DNA of 55,825 nucleotides from CAZZEX01 sp964653285 (GCA_964653285.1 CAZZEX010000023.1:1-55825); one strand, 5' to 3'; counted from the first letter of the stretch, positions 25,170-34,575 are shown. Translations and numbers: made by a program. Notes: generated from the letters alone by a model not told the origin.

Positions 25170-26495
25170 ATGGATTGGATTAACGTTATCTTCTGGCTGA
25201 TTGGCACACTGGCCGTCGTATTGGGGCCTATCATTCTGATTCACGAACTGGGCCACTTCATCTTCGCCAAGTTGGCGGGAGTCCGGGTCGAGGAGTTTGG
25301 GTTCGGATTTCCGCCCCGCCTGCTGAAATTGTGGCGCGGCCGGGGCTACATGAAGATCGGCAGCACGCGTGTGATCATCCCGGTGGGCTTCCGGCTGTCT
25401 TCTGGGCTAGAGGTGGGGGCCTGGGTGGACGCCATCACCCTGCGACGTGATGATGGCACTTACTTCCTGCGCCGCCTGACGGTGCTCGACCCGACTGTGG
25501 ATGACCTGACGCTCAAGCGTGAGCGCGTGGATGAGGGCGTGCACATACGCGGCGAGTTGATCACCCTGGAGCCAGGCACTCTGTACAGCCTCAACCTGTT
25601 GCCAATGGGTGCGTTTGTGAAAATGACTGGCGAGGATGATCCCTCCGATCCACGCAGCCTGGCGGCCCAATCCAAACGCTGGCGTGTGGCGGTGCTGGCC
25701 GCGGGGCCAGTGCTCAATCTCATCGTCGCGTTAGTGCTGCTCGTCGGCGCCTACACCGCTGGCTATCCAGAGAAATGGGTGGTCGAGGTCACCGATGTGG
25801 AACCAGGAAGCGCCGCCGAAGAAGCAGGACTACAGCCCCATGACATTATCCTGGTCGCCGGTGGAGAGCACATCGAGGAAGGCCAGGAGCATTTGCAGCG
25901 CATCATACGCGCCGTGCCAGAACAAGCCATCGAACTCAACATTCTACGTGGAGGGGAGACGCTAACTCTGACGGCGACGCCACGGCGCACTCCCGAGGGC
26001 TATGGCTTCCTGGGCATCTGGATGACCCCCTGGCCCGACCGGAGCGCGTTGCGGCGCTACTCTCTTCCCAAAGCACTGAGCGTCGGCATCAACGACATCA
26101 CCACCGCCATCGTGGCAACCGTGCAACTTCCAGCCCGTCTCGCCCAGGGCGATGTGACCCCGCAAGAGGCACGCCCAGCCAGCATGGTCGGCATCAGCGA
26201 ATTGCTGGCCTTTACCCTTCAACAGAGCATCAAGTGGGGCCTGGCTTTCCCTGTGCTGCAGACTGCGTCGCTCATCAGCCTGGCCCTGGGTCTGACCAAT
26301 CTGCTGCCCCTGCCCGCTCTCGACGGCGGGCGCATTCTCTTCGTGCTCATCGAGGCTGTGCGGGGACGCCGCCTCTCGCCTGAACGTGAAGCAATGGTTC
26401 ACTTCGTGGGCCTGGTGATCCTGGCCAGCCTGATGGCTTGGGTGATGCTTCAGGACTTCATCAATCCAATCATTCCCTGGTCGCGGCTGAAGTGA
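25170..26495 (+). CDS. rseP: Site-2 protease RseP family (intramembrane zinc metalloprotease)
   Basis: A 441-residue membrane protease. The zinc motif HELGH sits at residues 25-29 in the first membrane helix; the second ligand region NLLPLPALDGGRILFVLIEA lies near residue 380. Between them are a PDZ domain (VEPGSAAEEAGLQPHDIILVAGG) and further hydrophobic helices. It would cut membrane-spanning anti-sigma factors or signal-peptide remnants. The insert after GFGFPPRL is longer than in E. coli RseP, as in other non-proteobacterial forms. It overlaps nothing and is 1 nt from the HEAT gene. Confidence 0.93.
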   Translation: MDWINVIFWLIGTLAVVLGPIILIHELGHFIFAKLAGVRVEEFGFGFPPRLLKLWRGRGYMKIGSTRVIIPVGFRLSSGLEVGAWVDAITLRRDDGTYFLRRLTVLDPTVDDLTLKRERVDEGVHIRGELITLEPGTLYSLNLLPMGAFVKMTGEDDPSDPRSLAAQSKRWRVAVLAAGPVLNLIVALVLLVGAYTAGYPEKWVVEVTDVEPGSAAEEAGLQPHDIILVAGGEHIEEGQEHLQRIIRAVPEQAIELNILRGGETLTLTATPRRTPEGYGFLGIWMTPWPDRSALRRYSLPKALSVGINDITTAIVATVQLPARLAQGDVTPQEARPASMVGISELLAFTLQQSIKWGLAFPVLQTASLISLALGLTNLLPLPALDGGRILFVLIEAVRGRRLSPEREAMVHFVGLVILASLMAWVMLQDFINPIIPWSRLK

Positions 26496-26496
26496 G

Positions 26497-27447
26497 ATGA
26501 AGCATCCACTCGACGCTCTTCTTGACGAGTTGTACGAAAGCGCCGAAATGCCAGCCCAGGCGTCGCTATACCATCTTTCGAACCTGGGGGCTGAGGACGT
26601 GGCGCGCGTGCGTGAAGTGTGGCCATGCCTGCCCGTCGAGTTGCGGCAGCGGCTGGTCACATGGCTGGTGGAACTGGCTGAGGCAGATTTCGAGGTGGAC
26701 TTCAGCGCGGTCTTCCGCCTGGGGTTGGAAGACGGGGATGCTGAGATACGCGCAGCAGCGATCGAAGGGTTGTGGGAGGATGAAGATGTGCGCCTGATCC
26801 CGTTCCTGGTGGCCTGTCTGCGGGAAGACGAGACCACCACCGTGCGAGCGGCTGCGGCCATGTCGCTGGGCCGGTTCATCCTGCTGGGCGAACTCGAGAG
26901 GATCCGTCCCGATCCACATGCCCTGGTCTATGAGGCACTATTGGCTACCTGTCAGGATACAGAAGAGCACGTGGAAGTGCGGCGACGAGCACTGGAGTCG
27001 CTGGCCTACGCTGGCAATGAGACCGTGGCAGAGTTGATCCGCGAGGCCTACGCCGCGCCGGAGGAGAGGGTGCGCATCAGCGCCGTCTTCGCCATGGGGC
27101 GCAGCGCCGATGCTTGCTGGGCGAGTCAGGTGCGGCAGGAACTCTTCAGCCCTAGTCCCGAACTACGCTACGAAGCCGTTCTGGCCTGCGGTGAATTGCA
27201 ACTTCCCGAGGCCGTGCCCGAACTGGAGGAATTAGCCGATGATGCCGACTCCGAGGTGCAGGAAGCAGCCCTGTGGGCCTTGGGACAGATCGGGGGTGAC
27301 AAGGCCCGACAGATCCTGGAACACTACTGCCGCGCCAGAGACGAGGCCACGCGGACTGCGGCTGAGGCCGCCCTGGATGAATTGGATTTCCTACATGGAG
27401 ATTTATCGGAGTTCTTCACCAGGCTGATCAGAGAGTCCGACTGGTGA
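26497..27447 (+). CDS. HEAT-repeat protein
   Basis: A 316-residue all-helical protein with repeats such as DAEIRAAAIEGLWEDED, TTVRAAAAMSLGRFI, VEVRRRALESLAYAGNE, ERVRISAVFAMGRSAD, PELRYEAVLACGELQ and SEVQEAALWALGQIGGD. These are HEAT/PBS-lyase-type units of about 31 residues. It is a likely protein-binding scaffold with no catalytic motif. It starts 1 nt after rseP, so co-translation is expected, and its stop overlaps a GTG of the next open frame. Confidence 0.88.
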   Translation: MKHPLDALLDELYESAEMPAQASLYHLSNLGAEDVARVREVWPCLPVELRQRLVTWLVELAEADFEVDFSAVFRLGLEDGDAEIRAAAIEGLWEDEDVRLIPFLVACLREDETTTVRAAAAMSLGRFILLGELERIRPDPHALVYEALLATCQDTEEHVEVRRRALESLAYAGNETVAELIREAYAAPEERVRISAVFAMGRSADACWASQVRQELFSPSPELRYEAVLACGELQLPEAVPELEELADDADSEVQEAALWALGQIGGDKARQILEHYCRARDEATRTAAEAALDELDFLHGDLSEFFTRLIRESDW

Positions 27448-27566
27448 GCGAATTGCTGACCATCTCTACCAGTAACACTGCTTCTAATCTTGCTCGTCAC
27501 CAGATTGGTCTCCATACCCACCCGGCTCAGCCCGCTCACGTTGGTGCCATGTGTTGTCTTGCCATA

Positions 27567-28778
27567 ATGATGCGTTTGCCTGTACTATCGCTGATCGCCA
27601 GTCTCGTCCTAGTGCTGGGGCTCCTGCTGACCCCTTCTGTCGCCACAGCCGAGGGTATCACTGTGGTCGAAAGCAGGGCCAGCCACAGTTTCGCCCAGCA
27701 GGTCACATTCACCCTACAGGCCACCTCCGATGCCGAGATCACCCACGTCTACCTGTTCTTCCGCGCCACGGGTGACGAGCAGGCCAGGTCCATGAGTGTG
27801 GCTATTGAGCAAGCCCGCGAGATCAGCGTCAACCACGCGCACGACTTGCACCGCTCTCCCCTACTACCGTTCGCCACGGTCACCTTCTGGTGGCGGGTTG
27901 AGGACACTGCCGGCAATAGTCTGACCACAGAGCCCCAGCATTTCGAGTACACGGACAATCGCTTTCGGTGGGAACAACTCGACGCGAACGGCTTGACTGT
28001 TCACTGGATCGAGGGGCACGGCGATCCGGTCTTTGGCCAGGCGGCACTCGACATCGGTCATGCCAGCGTGGAGGAGATCAACACGGAATTGTGTGCCCCT
28101 GTACCGGAGTCTATTGACATCTACATCTACGACGGACAGCACGACCTCGACGCAGCGATGATGCTCGCAGGACGGGAATGGGTTAGCGGCCAGGCACACC
28201 CCGAATTGGGCGTGGTCGTCGTCGCGATCCCATTTAAGGAAGACTACACGTCGCGCATGAGGCGGTACATTCCACACGAGATCACCCACCTGCTGGTTTA
28301 TCAGACCGTCACGCCGGCTGGCTACAGGTACGTACCTGAGTGGCTGGACGAGGGGTTGGCCACGACCAACGAACGGTTGCCGACGCCGGAGTACGCTATG
28401 GCGCTTGAGGAGGCCCGCACGCAGAGACAACTCCTACCTCTGGAGGATTTGTGTGTCCCCTTCCCGCCCGATCCACGCACCGCGTTTCTGGCCTATGCCC
28501 AGAGCGGTAGTGTGGTGCAGTTCATCCGCGAGCGGTATGGCGCTGGAGGGATACGCGCGCTGCTGGCGGCCTACGCCAACGGTGCCAGTTGCGCGGTGGG
28601 CGTGCAGGAGGCTCTGAACGTCAGCCTCAGCGGCCTGGAGACCTCTTGGCGGGCCAGCCTGGAGCCCAAGTCACCCTGGCGGGTCTGGGTGGAACAGGTC
28701 GGCGTTTGGGTGGGGCTATGGCTGTTGAGCCTGCTGATGACTGTGCCGATGATCGGCGGGCTCCGTCGCCACCGCTAA
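27567..28778 (+). CDS. Secreted peptidase MA-like metalloprotease
   Basis: A signal peptide (MMRLPVLSLIASLVLVLGLL ... VATA) leads to a beta-rich region of about 120 residues, then a gluzincin domain: HEITHLLVYQTV supplies HExxH and WLDEGLATTNE the third zinc ligand, as in the peptidase MA family (PF13485). A C-terminal membrane helix (VGVWVGLWLLSLLMTVPMI) anchors it, so the protease domain faces outside. The substrate is unknown. The frame is open back to 27444 (GTG overlapping the HEAT stop) and another ATG lies at 27549; I prefer 27567 because it begins the signal peptide. Confidence 0.85.
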   Translation: MMRLPVLSLIASLVLVLGLLLTPSVATAEGITVVESRASHSFAQQVTFTLQATSDAEITHVYLFFRATGDEQARSMSVAIEQAREISVNHAHDLHRSPLLPFATVTFWWRVEDTAGNSLTTEPQHFEYTDNRFRWEQLDANGLTVHWIEGHGDPVFGQAALDIGHASVEEINTELCAPVPESIDIYIYDGQHDLDAAMMLAGREWVSGQAHPELGVVVVAIPFKEDYTSRMRRYIPHEITHLLVYQTVTPAGYRYVPEWLDEGLATTNERLPTPEYAMALEEARTQRQLLPLEDLCVPFPPDPRTAFLAYAQSGSVVQFIRERYGAGGIRALLAAYANGASCAVGVQEALNVSLSGLETSWRASLEPKSPWRVWVEQVGVWVGLWLLSLLMTVPMIGGLRRHR

Positions 28779-28825
28779 TCTGCTACGTGAGCGGGCTCTC
28801 CAGCCTGCCAAACAAGGAGCGTCAG

Positions 28826-29359
28826 GTGCGCAATATCATTACCTTCGACCTGGAGACCCAATATACAGCCGGCGAGGTGGGGGGCTGGCACAACATCCGC
28901 GATATGCACCTGGCGGTTGCCGTGACCTACAACGCTGCTATGGACGTCTACCGCGATTACGGAGAGCAAGAAGTGGATCACCTCATCGCCACCCTGCGTG
29001 GGGCAGACCTGGTAGTCGGCTACAATGTGCTCCGCTTCGACTACGAAGTCCTGCGCGCTTACACGGACGACCCCCTGTCGGACCTGCCGACGGTGGACAT
29101 ACTGCGGGACCTGTACCACACGCTAGGCTGGCGACCCAAACTGGACAACGTGGCAGCCGCGACGCTGGGGGAGATGAAAAGCGCCGACGGGCTGCAGGCC
29201 GTGCGCTGGTTCCGCCAGGGCCAACTGGACAAGGTCATCGCCTACTGCCGTCGCGACGTCGAGGTGACGTGGCGCGTCTACCGGTTTGGCCGGCACAACG
29301 GCTACGTTCAGTACCGCGACCGCAGGTGGCGTGTGCACAAGGTGCCGGTGCGATGGTAA
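28826..29359 (+). CDS. Predicted 3'-5' exonuclease (DEDD/RNase H-like)
   Basis: A 177-residue protein starting VRNIITFDLETQ, where D and E form the first metal pair. VVGYNVLRFDYEVLRAY gives the second motif and YCRRDVEVTWRVYRFG the last Asp. This is the core of a DEDD exonuclease of the kind found in helicase-associated proteins. GTG 28826 was chosen because AAGGAG lies 6 nt upstream and the fold begins at once; a longer frame exists but overlaps the protease gene. Confidence 0.8.
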   Translation: MRNIITFDLETQYTAGEVGGWHNIRDMHLAVAVTYNAAMDVYRDYGEQEVDHLIATLRGADLVVGYNVLRFDYEVLRAYTDDPLSDLPTVDILRDLYHTLGWRPKLDNVAAATLGEMKSADGLQAVRWFRQGQLDKVIAYCRRDVEVTWRVYRFGRHNGYVQYRDRRWRVHKVPVRW

Positions 29360-29470
29360 CAGTGCACCATCTGTTGAGCGCCCCGGCTTCTGATGATGCT
29401 CCGGTTCGTGTTCCAGTGGACGAGTTTCTCTTAGCCCGATATGAATTCGAGTACAAGTACACCGGCCGAG

Positions 29471-30415
29471 ATGAGCACCTTTGCACCCGCTTATCTGACA
29501 TTACTTCGCTCGGACGAACTGAAGCAGCGTGTGCAGACCGCCTATGAGCGCTTGCACGACTGCGACTTCTGCGGCCGGCAGTGCCACGTGGACCGCTACG
29601 ATCAGCCAGGGTCCTGCCGAACCGGGGTGCGGGCGGTGGTTGCCAGTTCCGGCCCGCACTTCGGGGAAGAGAACCCACTGCGGGGCCACCGGGGCTCCGG
29701 CACCATTTTCTTTGCCTGGTGTAACCTCAACTGCCAGTTCTGCCAGAACTATGATATCAGCCAACTGGGCCACGGCCGCGAGGTCGAGCCGGAGGAACTG
29801 GCTGGGATGATGCTCTCGCTCCAGGCGCAAGGATGCCACAACATCAACCTCGTCTCGCCCACTCACGTCATGCCGCAGATTCTGGCCGCCGTCCTCATCG
29901 CTGCGGAGGTGGGTCTGCGCCTCCCCCTGGTCTGGAATACTGGCGGGTATGATTCCCTCGTGGCGTTGGCACTGCTTGACGGCGTGGTGGACATTTATAT
30001 GCCGGATATGAAGTACGCGCATGAAGAGGTAGCCTACAAGTATTCAAGAGTCAAGAATTACCCGGTCGTCAATCGGGCGGCCGTCAAGGAGATGCACCGG
30101 CAGGTGGGCGACCTGGTGCTCGACGAGAGCGGCATCGCGCTGCGGGGACTGCTCGTACGTCACCTGGTACTGCCCGAGGGACTGGCCGGGACGGCCAAAA
30201 TCGCGCGCTTCCTGGCAGAGAGGGTCTCACACGACACCTATATTAACATTATGGATCAGTACCGCCCTTGCTACAAGGCTACTGAACTGCCGCCGCTCGA
30301 CCGTCCCATCACACGGGCAGAATATGAGCAGGCCCTACAGCAGGCCCGCGAGGCCGGTCTACACCGCTTCGACAAGCGGGAACCCCGCTTTTTCCGTATC
30401 CTGTGGGGAGCGTAA
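29471..30415 (+). CDS. PflX-like radical SAM protein (COG1313)
   Basis: About 314 residues. An N-terminal cysteine motif (CDFCGRQCHVDR, GSCRTG) precedes the radical SAM cluster site CNLNCQFC, followed by GCHNINLVSPTHVMPQIL, LVWNTGGYDS and DIYMPDMKYAHEEVAYKYS. The end INIMDQYRPCYKATELP is diagnostic for the COG1313 group annotated as putative pyruvate formate-lyase activating enzymes. No formate-lyase gene is near, so the substrate is open. The start is chosen as the ATG just before the conserved part. Confidence 0.88.
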   Translation: MSTFAPAYLTLLRSDELKQRVQTAYERLHDCDFCGRQCHVDRYDQPGSCRTGVRAVVASSGPHFGEENPLRGHRGSGTIFFAWCNLNCQFCQNYDISQLGHGREVEPEELAGMMLSLQAQGCHNINLVSPTHVMPQILAAVLIAAEVGLRLPLVWNTGGYDSLVALALLDGVVDIYMPDMKYAHEEVAYKYSRVKNYPVVNRAAVKEMHRQVGDLVLDESGIALRGLLVRHLVLPEGLAGTAKIARFLAERVSHDTYINIMDQYRPCYKATELPPLDRPITRAEYEQALQQAREAGLHRFDKREPRFFRILWGA

Positions 30416-30418
30416 GAA

Positions 30419-30715
30419 ATGGGAGAGAAATCAAAACCAGAGGCCCGCCTGCACGCCATCGTTCACGGGCGTGTGCAGGGGGTCAACTTCCGTTACTATG
30501 CCATCCGCACTGCACAGCACCTCGGCCTGACCGGCTGGGTCGCCAACCGCTGGGACGGCACAGTGGAGACCATCGCTGAGGGCCAGCGCGAGACACTAGA
30601 CGAGTTCCGGGCTTTCCTGCAGAGCGGTTCCCCCTCCTCAGTGGTGCGGCAGGTGGATGTTGAGTGGGAAACCCCGGCCGGTGAATTCGAACGCTTCGGG
30701 GTACGGTACGTATGA
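30419..30715 (+). CDS. acyP: Acylphosphatase
   Basis: A 98-residue protein with the family signature GRVQGVNFRYYA (catalytic Arg in FRYY) and GLTGWVANRWDGTVETIAEG (catalytic Asn). It hydrolyses acyl phosphates such as acetyl phosphate and 1,3-bisphosphoglycerate. It starts 3 nt after the radical SAM gene and overlaps the next gene by 4 bp (ATGA), so the three are probably one transcript. Confidence 0.95.
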   Translation: MGEKSKPEARLHAIVHGRVQGVNFRYYAIRTAQHLGLTGWVANRWDGTVETIAEGQRETLDEFRAFLQSGSPSSVVRQVDVEWETPAGEFERFGVRYV

Positions 30716-31929
30716 GGAAGAACCCCGAACGACTAGCCTGGGTCGTCCTGCTGACGTCGTTTTTTGTCTGCATAGGCCTGGCGGTTGCCATACCGCTTGG
30801 CACCCGCTACTATACTCTCTACGCCCGCGTAGGGCAGAACGTGACCCTTGAGGTGCAGCGGGGACCGTTGAGCGTCACGCTGGCTGGCCGGGGGGCACCG
30901 GTCGCTATTGACAAAGAGCGCGATGAAATCCCCGAGCGCACGATCGTTGCCACAGGAGCCACCGCCGGCCGGCTTGTGGTACACGCACCCCAGGCAGATG
31001 ATTTCGTCATAGCCACCGTCCAACTCTACGACAACACGGAGATCGTGCTTTCTTCAGCGCGCTCCCCCCGCTTCCCGGCCAGCCGTCTGCCCCACAAAGT
31101 CATCTTGGAGGCAAGGGCCGGACGAGTGCGCATCAACGTCTCCAGCGACGACAGCCGGTCTACGATAGTCGAGGTACATATGCCTCATGGAACAGCCACG
31201 CTAACGGAGGGTAGTTACGAGGTCAAGGTCAACGGGACAACGATGGAGATCACGGTACGCGATGGACAGGCCGACGTGATCGACAACGCAGAGCATCTGA
31301 TGCCACTCGGCCCGGCAGAGCGCGCCATTGTCGAATACGGGAAGATTGTCGGCCCGTTGCCTGCGGCCCGCAACCTCGTCTCTAACGGCGACTTTCAGAC
31401 TTCGTTAGAGAAGGGGTGGACCCGTTATCACGAGCAGAAGGAAGAACCTCCAGCAAGTGTCAGCATCATCACAGACGAGGGACGGGAAACGGCCGCCTTC
31501 TACCGCGATGGTAGCAATCACGCCGAAGTAGGCATCTGGCAGGAGATCAATTACGATGTGCGCGATTTTACGTCCCTTGAACTACATCTGGCCGTGCACA
31601 TCGTCTCCGAGAACATCGCGGGCTTTGGAGGCTGCGGTACCCTCAGTTCCGAGTGCCCCATCATCCTCCTCATAGATTACAAGGACATCTATGGCACTGA
31701 CCGACAATGGCGCCATGGTTTCTACATCGGCGAACCGGCGTCCGATTGGCTATTGCATCCCTGGACTGAGCGGGTACCCCCGGGAAGCTGGCGAATGTAC
31801 GACTCGGGCAACTTGGTAGAGGAACTGGCCGACGCACCCCCTGCCATCATCAAGCGCCTGATTATCTACGCCTCCGGTCACAGTTTCCACGCTATGGTGA
31901 CGGAGGTGGAGTTGTTGGCTCAGGAATGA
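30712..31929 (+). CDS. FecR-like domain membrane protein
   Basis: A 405-residue protein with one N-terminal helix (WVVLLTSFFVCIGLAVAIPLG) and an extracytoplasmic remainder. Residues about 130-210 (VILEARAGRVRINVSSDDSR, VEVHMPHGTATLTEGSYEVKV) resemble FecR-type beta domains, and the C-terminal half (NLVSNGDFQTSLEKGWTRYH) looks like a carbohydrate-binding jelly roll. The function is unknown. It ends at a strong bidirectional terminator. Confidence 0.7.
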   Translation: MRKNPERLAWVVLLTSFFVCIGLAVAIPLGTRYYTLYARVGQNVTLEVQRGPLSVTLAGRGAPVAIDKERDEIPERTIVATGATAGRLVVHAPQADDFVIATVQLYDNTEIVLSSARSPRFPASRLPHKVILEARAGRVRINVSSDDSRSTIVEVHMPHGTATLTEGSYEVKVNGTTMEITVRDGQADVIDNAEHLMPLGPAERAIVEYGKIVGPLPAARNLVSNGDFQTSLEKGWTRYHEQKEEPPASVSIITDEGRETAAFYRDGSNHAEVGIWQEINYDVRDFTSLELHLAVHIVSENIAGFGGCGTLSSECPIILLIDYKDIYGTDRQWRHGFYIGEPASDWLLHPWTERVPPGSWRMYDSGNLVEELADAPPAIIKRLIIYASGHSFHAMVTEVELLAQE

Positions 31930-31959
31930 GTCTGTACGTGAGCAACACGAGTCGGCGTA

Positions 31960-31990
31960 AAGGCCCCCACCTGTCAGTGGGGGCCTTTTC
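31960..31990. terminator. Bidirectional Rho-independent terminator
   Basis: An 11-bp perfect stem (31960-31970 with 31977-31987) with a 6-nt loop, followed by T residues in both directions. It lies between convergent genes. Confidence 0.85.
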
Positions 31991-32004
31991 CTGCCCCGCG
32001 ACGG

Positions 32005-33096
32005 TTATAACTGCTCCAGTTTCTGCGTCAACTCGGCCGGCGTCTCGGCCTCAATAGGGATGTACTCCACGTCCGGGTAATGCTCTTTGAAGAAGGCTTG
32101 CAAATCGCTGGGCCATTTCCCCGGATTGACCGCGACCACCCGCCGCACATCCAGGTTGCCAATGCCAGCGTCGTCGGCGCTGCCGCCGATGGTATACCTA
32201 TGCTGCTCCCACGCCGCGTCCACCACCGCCAGCGCCAGGGCTGCATCGGCATCTGGAGGAAGCAGCACGTAAGTTCGTTCGTACTGTTCGCGCGGTGTAC
32301 CCCGTTCCGGCTCCGGCCCTGGTCCTGGCGGGGGAGGCGGGGGGGGCGGAGGGGGTGGGGTTGGGTGCAGATCTTGTGGCTCCTTGCCCACAATGGCCAA
32401 CTCCACGTCATCCCAGTAAGCATCGTTGTTTCTGAAGGCCCACAGCGTCGTGCTGCGCAAGAACACCGTCACCGTGCCACTTTGCGCTACTGTCTCTGCC
32501 GCTGGTACCTGGGCATGCTTATTGTAGATATGAGCCCCCTGCCCCCATGCCACTGTATTGGCAAGAGGATTGGTGCCACCAGTCGGGTCAATACCCACAT
32601 GGAAGGTAAAGTTCGGGATCGCATCGTTCCATGGGTCCCCGTTCAATTCAGGTGCATCGCCCTCCAGAATGAACGCGGCGTCTCGGCCTACACCGCAGGA
32701 GCAGTGCCCATCGCCGTCGCACCAACTGTACCCATCCAGCCCGTGGTTGCTCCAGGCATGCGCCCAGGCCGTCAGGTGTAACTGAGTGCCTGGCGTGACC
32801 TGTACCTGCTGGAGAAACCCCGCGTCGTGCTTGCGGAAAAACGTGAACAAAAGCATTCCCTTCTCACCGCTATGGACACGGTGCGGATCAACGTTTTTCC
32901 ACGCGTCGCGCACCTCAGGCTGATCCCACGTGCCTGGGTCGTGGCGGAACCACGTCATCCACCCAGGCGGGGTGAAGATGTTGCCCACATCGGTCTCATA
33001 CGGCTCTTTGCCCTTGGGGAGAATCAGACAACGATGACTCTTCTTTTCCCCCCAATCGGCTTCGAATCCCCCATTCTTCAGCAAGTTCCGTGGCAT
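32005..33096 (-). CDS. Jelly-roll (CBM-like) protein with polyproline linker
   Basis: A 363-residue protein. Residues 1-240 begin NLLKNGGFEADW and continue GFLQQVQVTPGTQLHLTAWAHAWS, the pattern of CBM-like beta-sandwiches. A run of 11 prolines and GPGPEPE then links to a C-terminal domain of about 110 residues (ERTYVLLPPDADAALALAVVD, RRVVAVNPGKWPSDLQ) that I do not recognise. No signal peptide is visible, unusual for this architecture; it may be exported another way or act inside. A good site (AAGGAGGCGG) precedes the ATG. Confidence 0.6.
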   Translation of the reverse strand: MPRNLLKNGGFEADWGEKKSHRCLILPKGKEPYETDVGNIFTPPGWMTWFRHDPGTWDQPEVRDAWKNVDPHRVHSGEKGMLLFTFFRKHDAGFLQQVQVTPGTQLHLTAWAHAWSNHGLDGYSWCDGDGHCSCGVGRDAAFILEGDAPELNGDPWNDAIPNFTFHVGIDPTGGTNPLANTVAWGQGAHIYNKHAQVPAAETVAQSGTVTVFLRSTTLWAFRNNDAYWDDVELAIVGKEPQDLHPTPPPPPPPPPPPGPGPEPERGTPREQYERTYVLLPPDADAALALAVVDAAWEQHRYTIGGSADDAGIGNLDVRRVVAVNPGKWPSDLQAFFKEHYPDVEYIPIEAETPAELTQKLEQL

Positions 33097-33174
33097 TCAC
33101 CGCCTCCTTTTCCTCGATCCTGTTCGCACCACTGCAGATAAAGGCCGATACCTCACGTCCCTGCCGGTAGCAGG

Positions 33175-33888
33175 TTACGCAAAGCCCAGCCCGCGCTCGC
33201 GCAGGCTCACAAAACGCTGCTGTCCGATAATCAGGTGGTCCAGAACTTCAATGTCCAGCAGGTTACCCGCTGCGACTAACTGGCGGGTCACTTCTACATC
33301 CTCAGGCGAGGGAGTGGGATCGCCCGAGGGATGGTTGTGTGCGACGATAATCGCCGCGCAGTTCCGTTTGACAGCATCCCGAAACACCTCACCCACCCGA
33401 ATGTGGGAGGCATTGAGACTCCCCACGTACACCGTTTCGGATCCGAGCACCCGGTTGCGTGTGTCCAGGTACAACACCTGGAAGTGCTCCTGCTCCAGGT
33501 GGCCCATCTCGGCCATCAGAAGTTGCGCCACATCGGCCGGAGAGCGCACGATGAAGCGATCTTCCGGGGAGGCAAGAAGCATACGACGGCCCAATTCCAG
33601 TGCTGCTTTGAGTTGTGACGTCTTGGCCTCCCCCAGTCCCTTCTCGGCACGCAATTCGGCGAAACTGGCCCGGGCCAGGCCCGGCAACCCATTGTAACGG
33701 GAAAGGAGCCGCGAGGCCATATCCAGGACGCTTTCGCCGCCCACGCCTGTGCCCAGGATGATGGCCAGCAACTCCGTCGTCGAGAGCGCTCCCTCGCCTA
33801 CGCGTGCCAGCCGTTCGCGTGGGCGCTCGCCAGCGGGCAAATCCCTGATCATCGGCCGGTACTCGGCCCGTGTTTCGTCACTCACCAT
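33175..33888 (-). CDS. radC: RadC family JAB-domain protein
   Basis: A 237-residue protein: a helix-hairpin-helix part (PGLARASFAELRAEKGLGEAKTSQLKAAL) and a JAMM/MPN+ domain with the metal motif VAHNHPSGDPTPSPEDVEVT. RadC is of uncertain biochemical role despite its name. The ATG at 33888 coincides with the expected transcription start of the promoter upstream, so the message may be leaderless. Confidence 0.93.
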   Translation of the reverse strand: MVSDETRAEYRPMIRDLPAGERPRERLARVGEGALSTTELLAIILGTGVGGESVLDMASRLLSRYNGLPGLARASFAELRAEKGLGEAKTSQLKAALELGRRMLLASPEDRFIVRSPADVAQLLMAEMGHLEQEHFQVLYLDTRNRVLGSETVYVGSLNASHIRVGEVFRDAVKRNCAAIIVAHNHPSGDPTPSPEDVEVTRQLVAAGNLLDIEVLDHLIIGQQRFVSLRERGLGFA

Positions 33889-33894
33889 ACCCCT

Positions 33895-33924
33895 ACTATA
33901 CCGCAACTCGCACGAAATTGTCAA
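33895..33924 (-). promoter_or_regulatory. radC promoter
   Basis: A perfect TTGACA (33919-33924) and TATAGT (33895-33900) separated by 18 bp. The predicted start falls on the radC ATG. Confidence 0.6.
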
Positions 33925-33965
33925 ATAGACCAGGCACGCTCACGCCAGATTCCGTCGCTGAACAC

Positions 33966-33993
33966 TTGCTCCTATACCAGCCGGTGGTATAAT
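33966..33993 (+). promoter_or_regulatory. Promoter of the zinc-ribbon membrane protein
   Basis: TTGCTC (33966-33971) and TATAAT (33988-33993), 16 bp apart; the leader is about 40 nt and AAGGAG lies before the ATG. Confidence 0.6.
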
Positions 33994-34039
33994 ACGCCTC
34001 GCTCAGCCTGAACAGCACGCTGTAAGGAGTATATCACCA

Positions 34040-34549
34040 ATGGAGGACATCCTGGGGAGAGTTCCTTTTTACTTGACCATTTTATCCACCGTCTGTGGGG
34101 GAGTGACCGTTGCACTACTGGGCGGGATGGCGATTTGGACTTTTCGCGACATTCGCGCACGCTCCCGAGACATTTTGGCCCATATACTGGCCACGTTATT
34201 GGTGATCGTGCTGCCCATCATTGGGTTGGTGGTATACTTGATGCTACGCCCCCGAGAGACACTGGCGGACGCATACGAGCATTCCTTAGAACAAGAGGCT
34301 CTGCTACAGGCCATAGAAGAGCCAGAGGTCTGCCCAGGGTGCGGGCAGCGGGTCAAGAGTAACTACCTGTACTGCCCGGCCTGTCACACCCGGCTCAAGA
34401 GGGGCTGCCCAGAATGCGGCCGCCCGCTCCACCTACGCTGGTCTCTCTGTCCTTACTGCGGCGCAAGCGTCGCACCACAGGTGCTTGAACCCGTGCCTGC
34501 CTCGAACCAGGAGGCCACACCGGCAGAAGACACGACACCTGATGCGTAG
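34040..34549 (+). CDS. Membrane protein with double zinc ribbon
   Basis: A 169-residue protein with two N-terminal membrane helices (TVCGGVTVALLGGMAIW and HILATLLVIVLPIIGLVVYLM) and a cytoplasmic tail carrying two CxxC-x-CxxC zinc ribbons (CPGCGQRVKSNYLYCPAC, CPECGRPLHLRWSLCPYC). The tail suggests nucleic-acid or protein binding at the membrane; the role is unknown. Confidence 0.8.
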   Translation: MEDILGRVPFYLTILSTVCGGVTVALLGGMAIWTFRDIRARSRDILAHILATLLVIVLPIIGLVVYLMLRPRETLADAYEHSLEQEALLQAIEEPEVCPGCGQRVKSNYLYCPACHTRLKRGCPECGRPLHLRWSLCPYCGASVAPQVLEPVPASNQEATPAEDTTPDA

Positions 34550-34572
34550 AACGCAACCCCCTTACGTTCTAC
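34545..34572. terminator. Stem-loop between convergent genes
   Basis: GTAGAACG and CGTTCTAC form an 8-bp stem around a C-rich loop, between the zinc-ribbon gene and pyk. It overlaps the upstream TAG stop. There is no clear T-run, so termination is only suggested. Confidence 0.4.
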
Positions 34573-34575
34573 CCT

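Noticed and set aside
25170..26495. Reading the RseP homologue as evidence for an adjacent RseA/sigma-E system
   Set aside because: No sigma factor or anti-sigma gene is adjacent; the neighbours are a P-loop protein and a HEAT-repeat protein.
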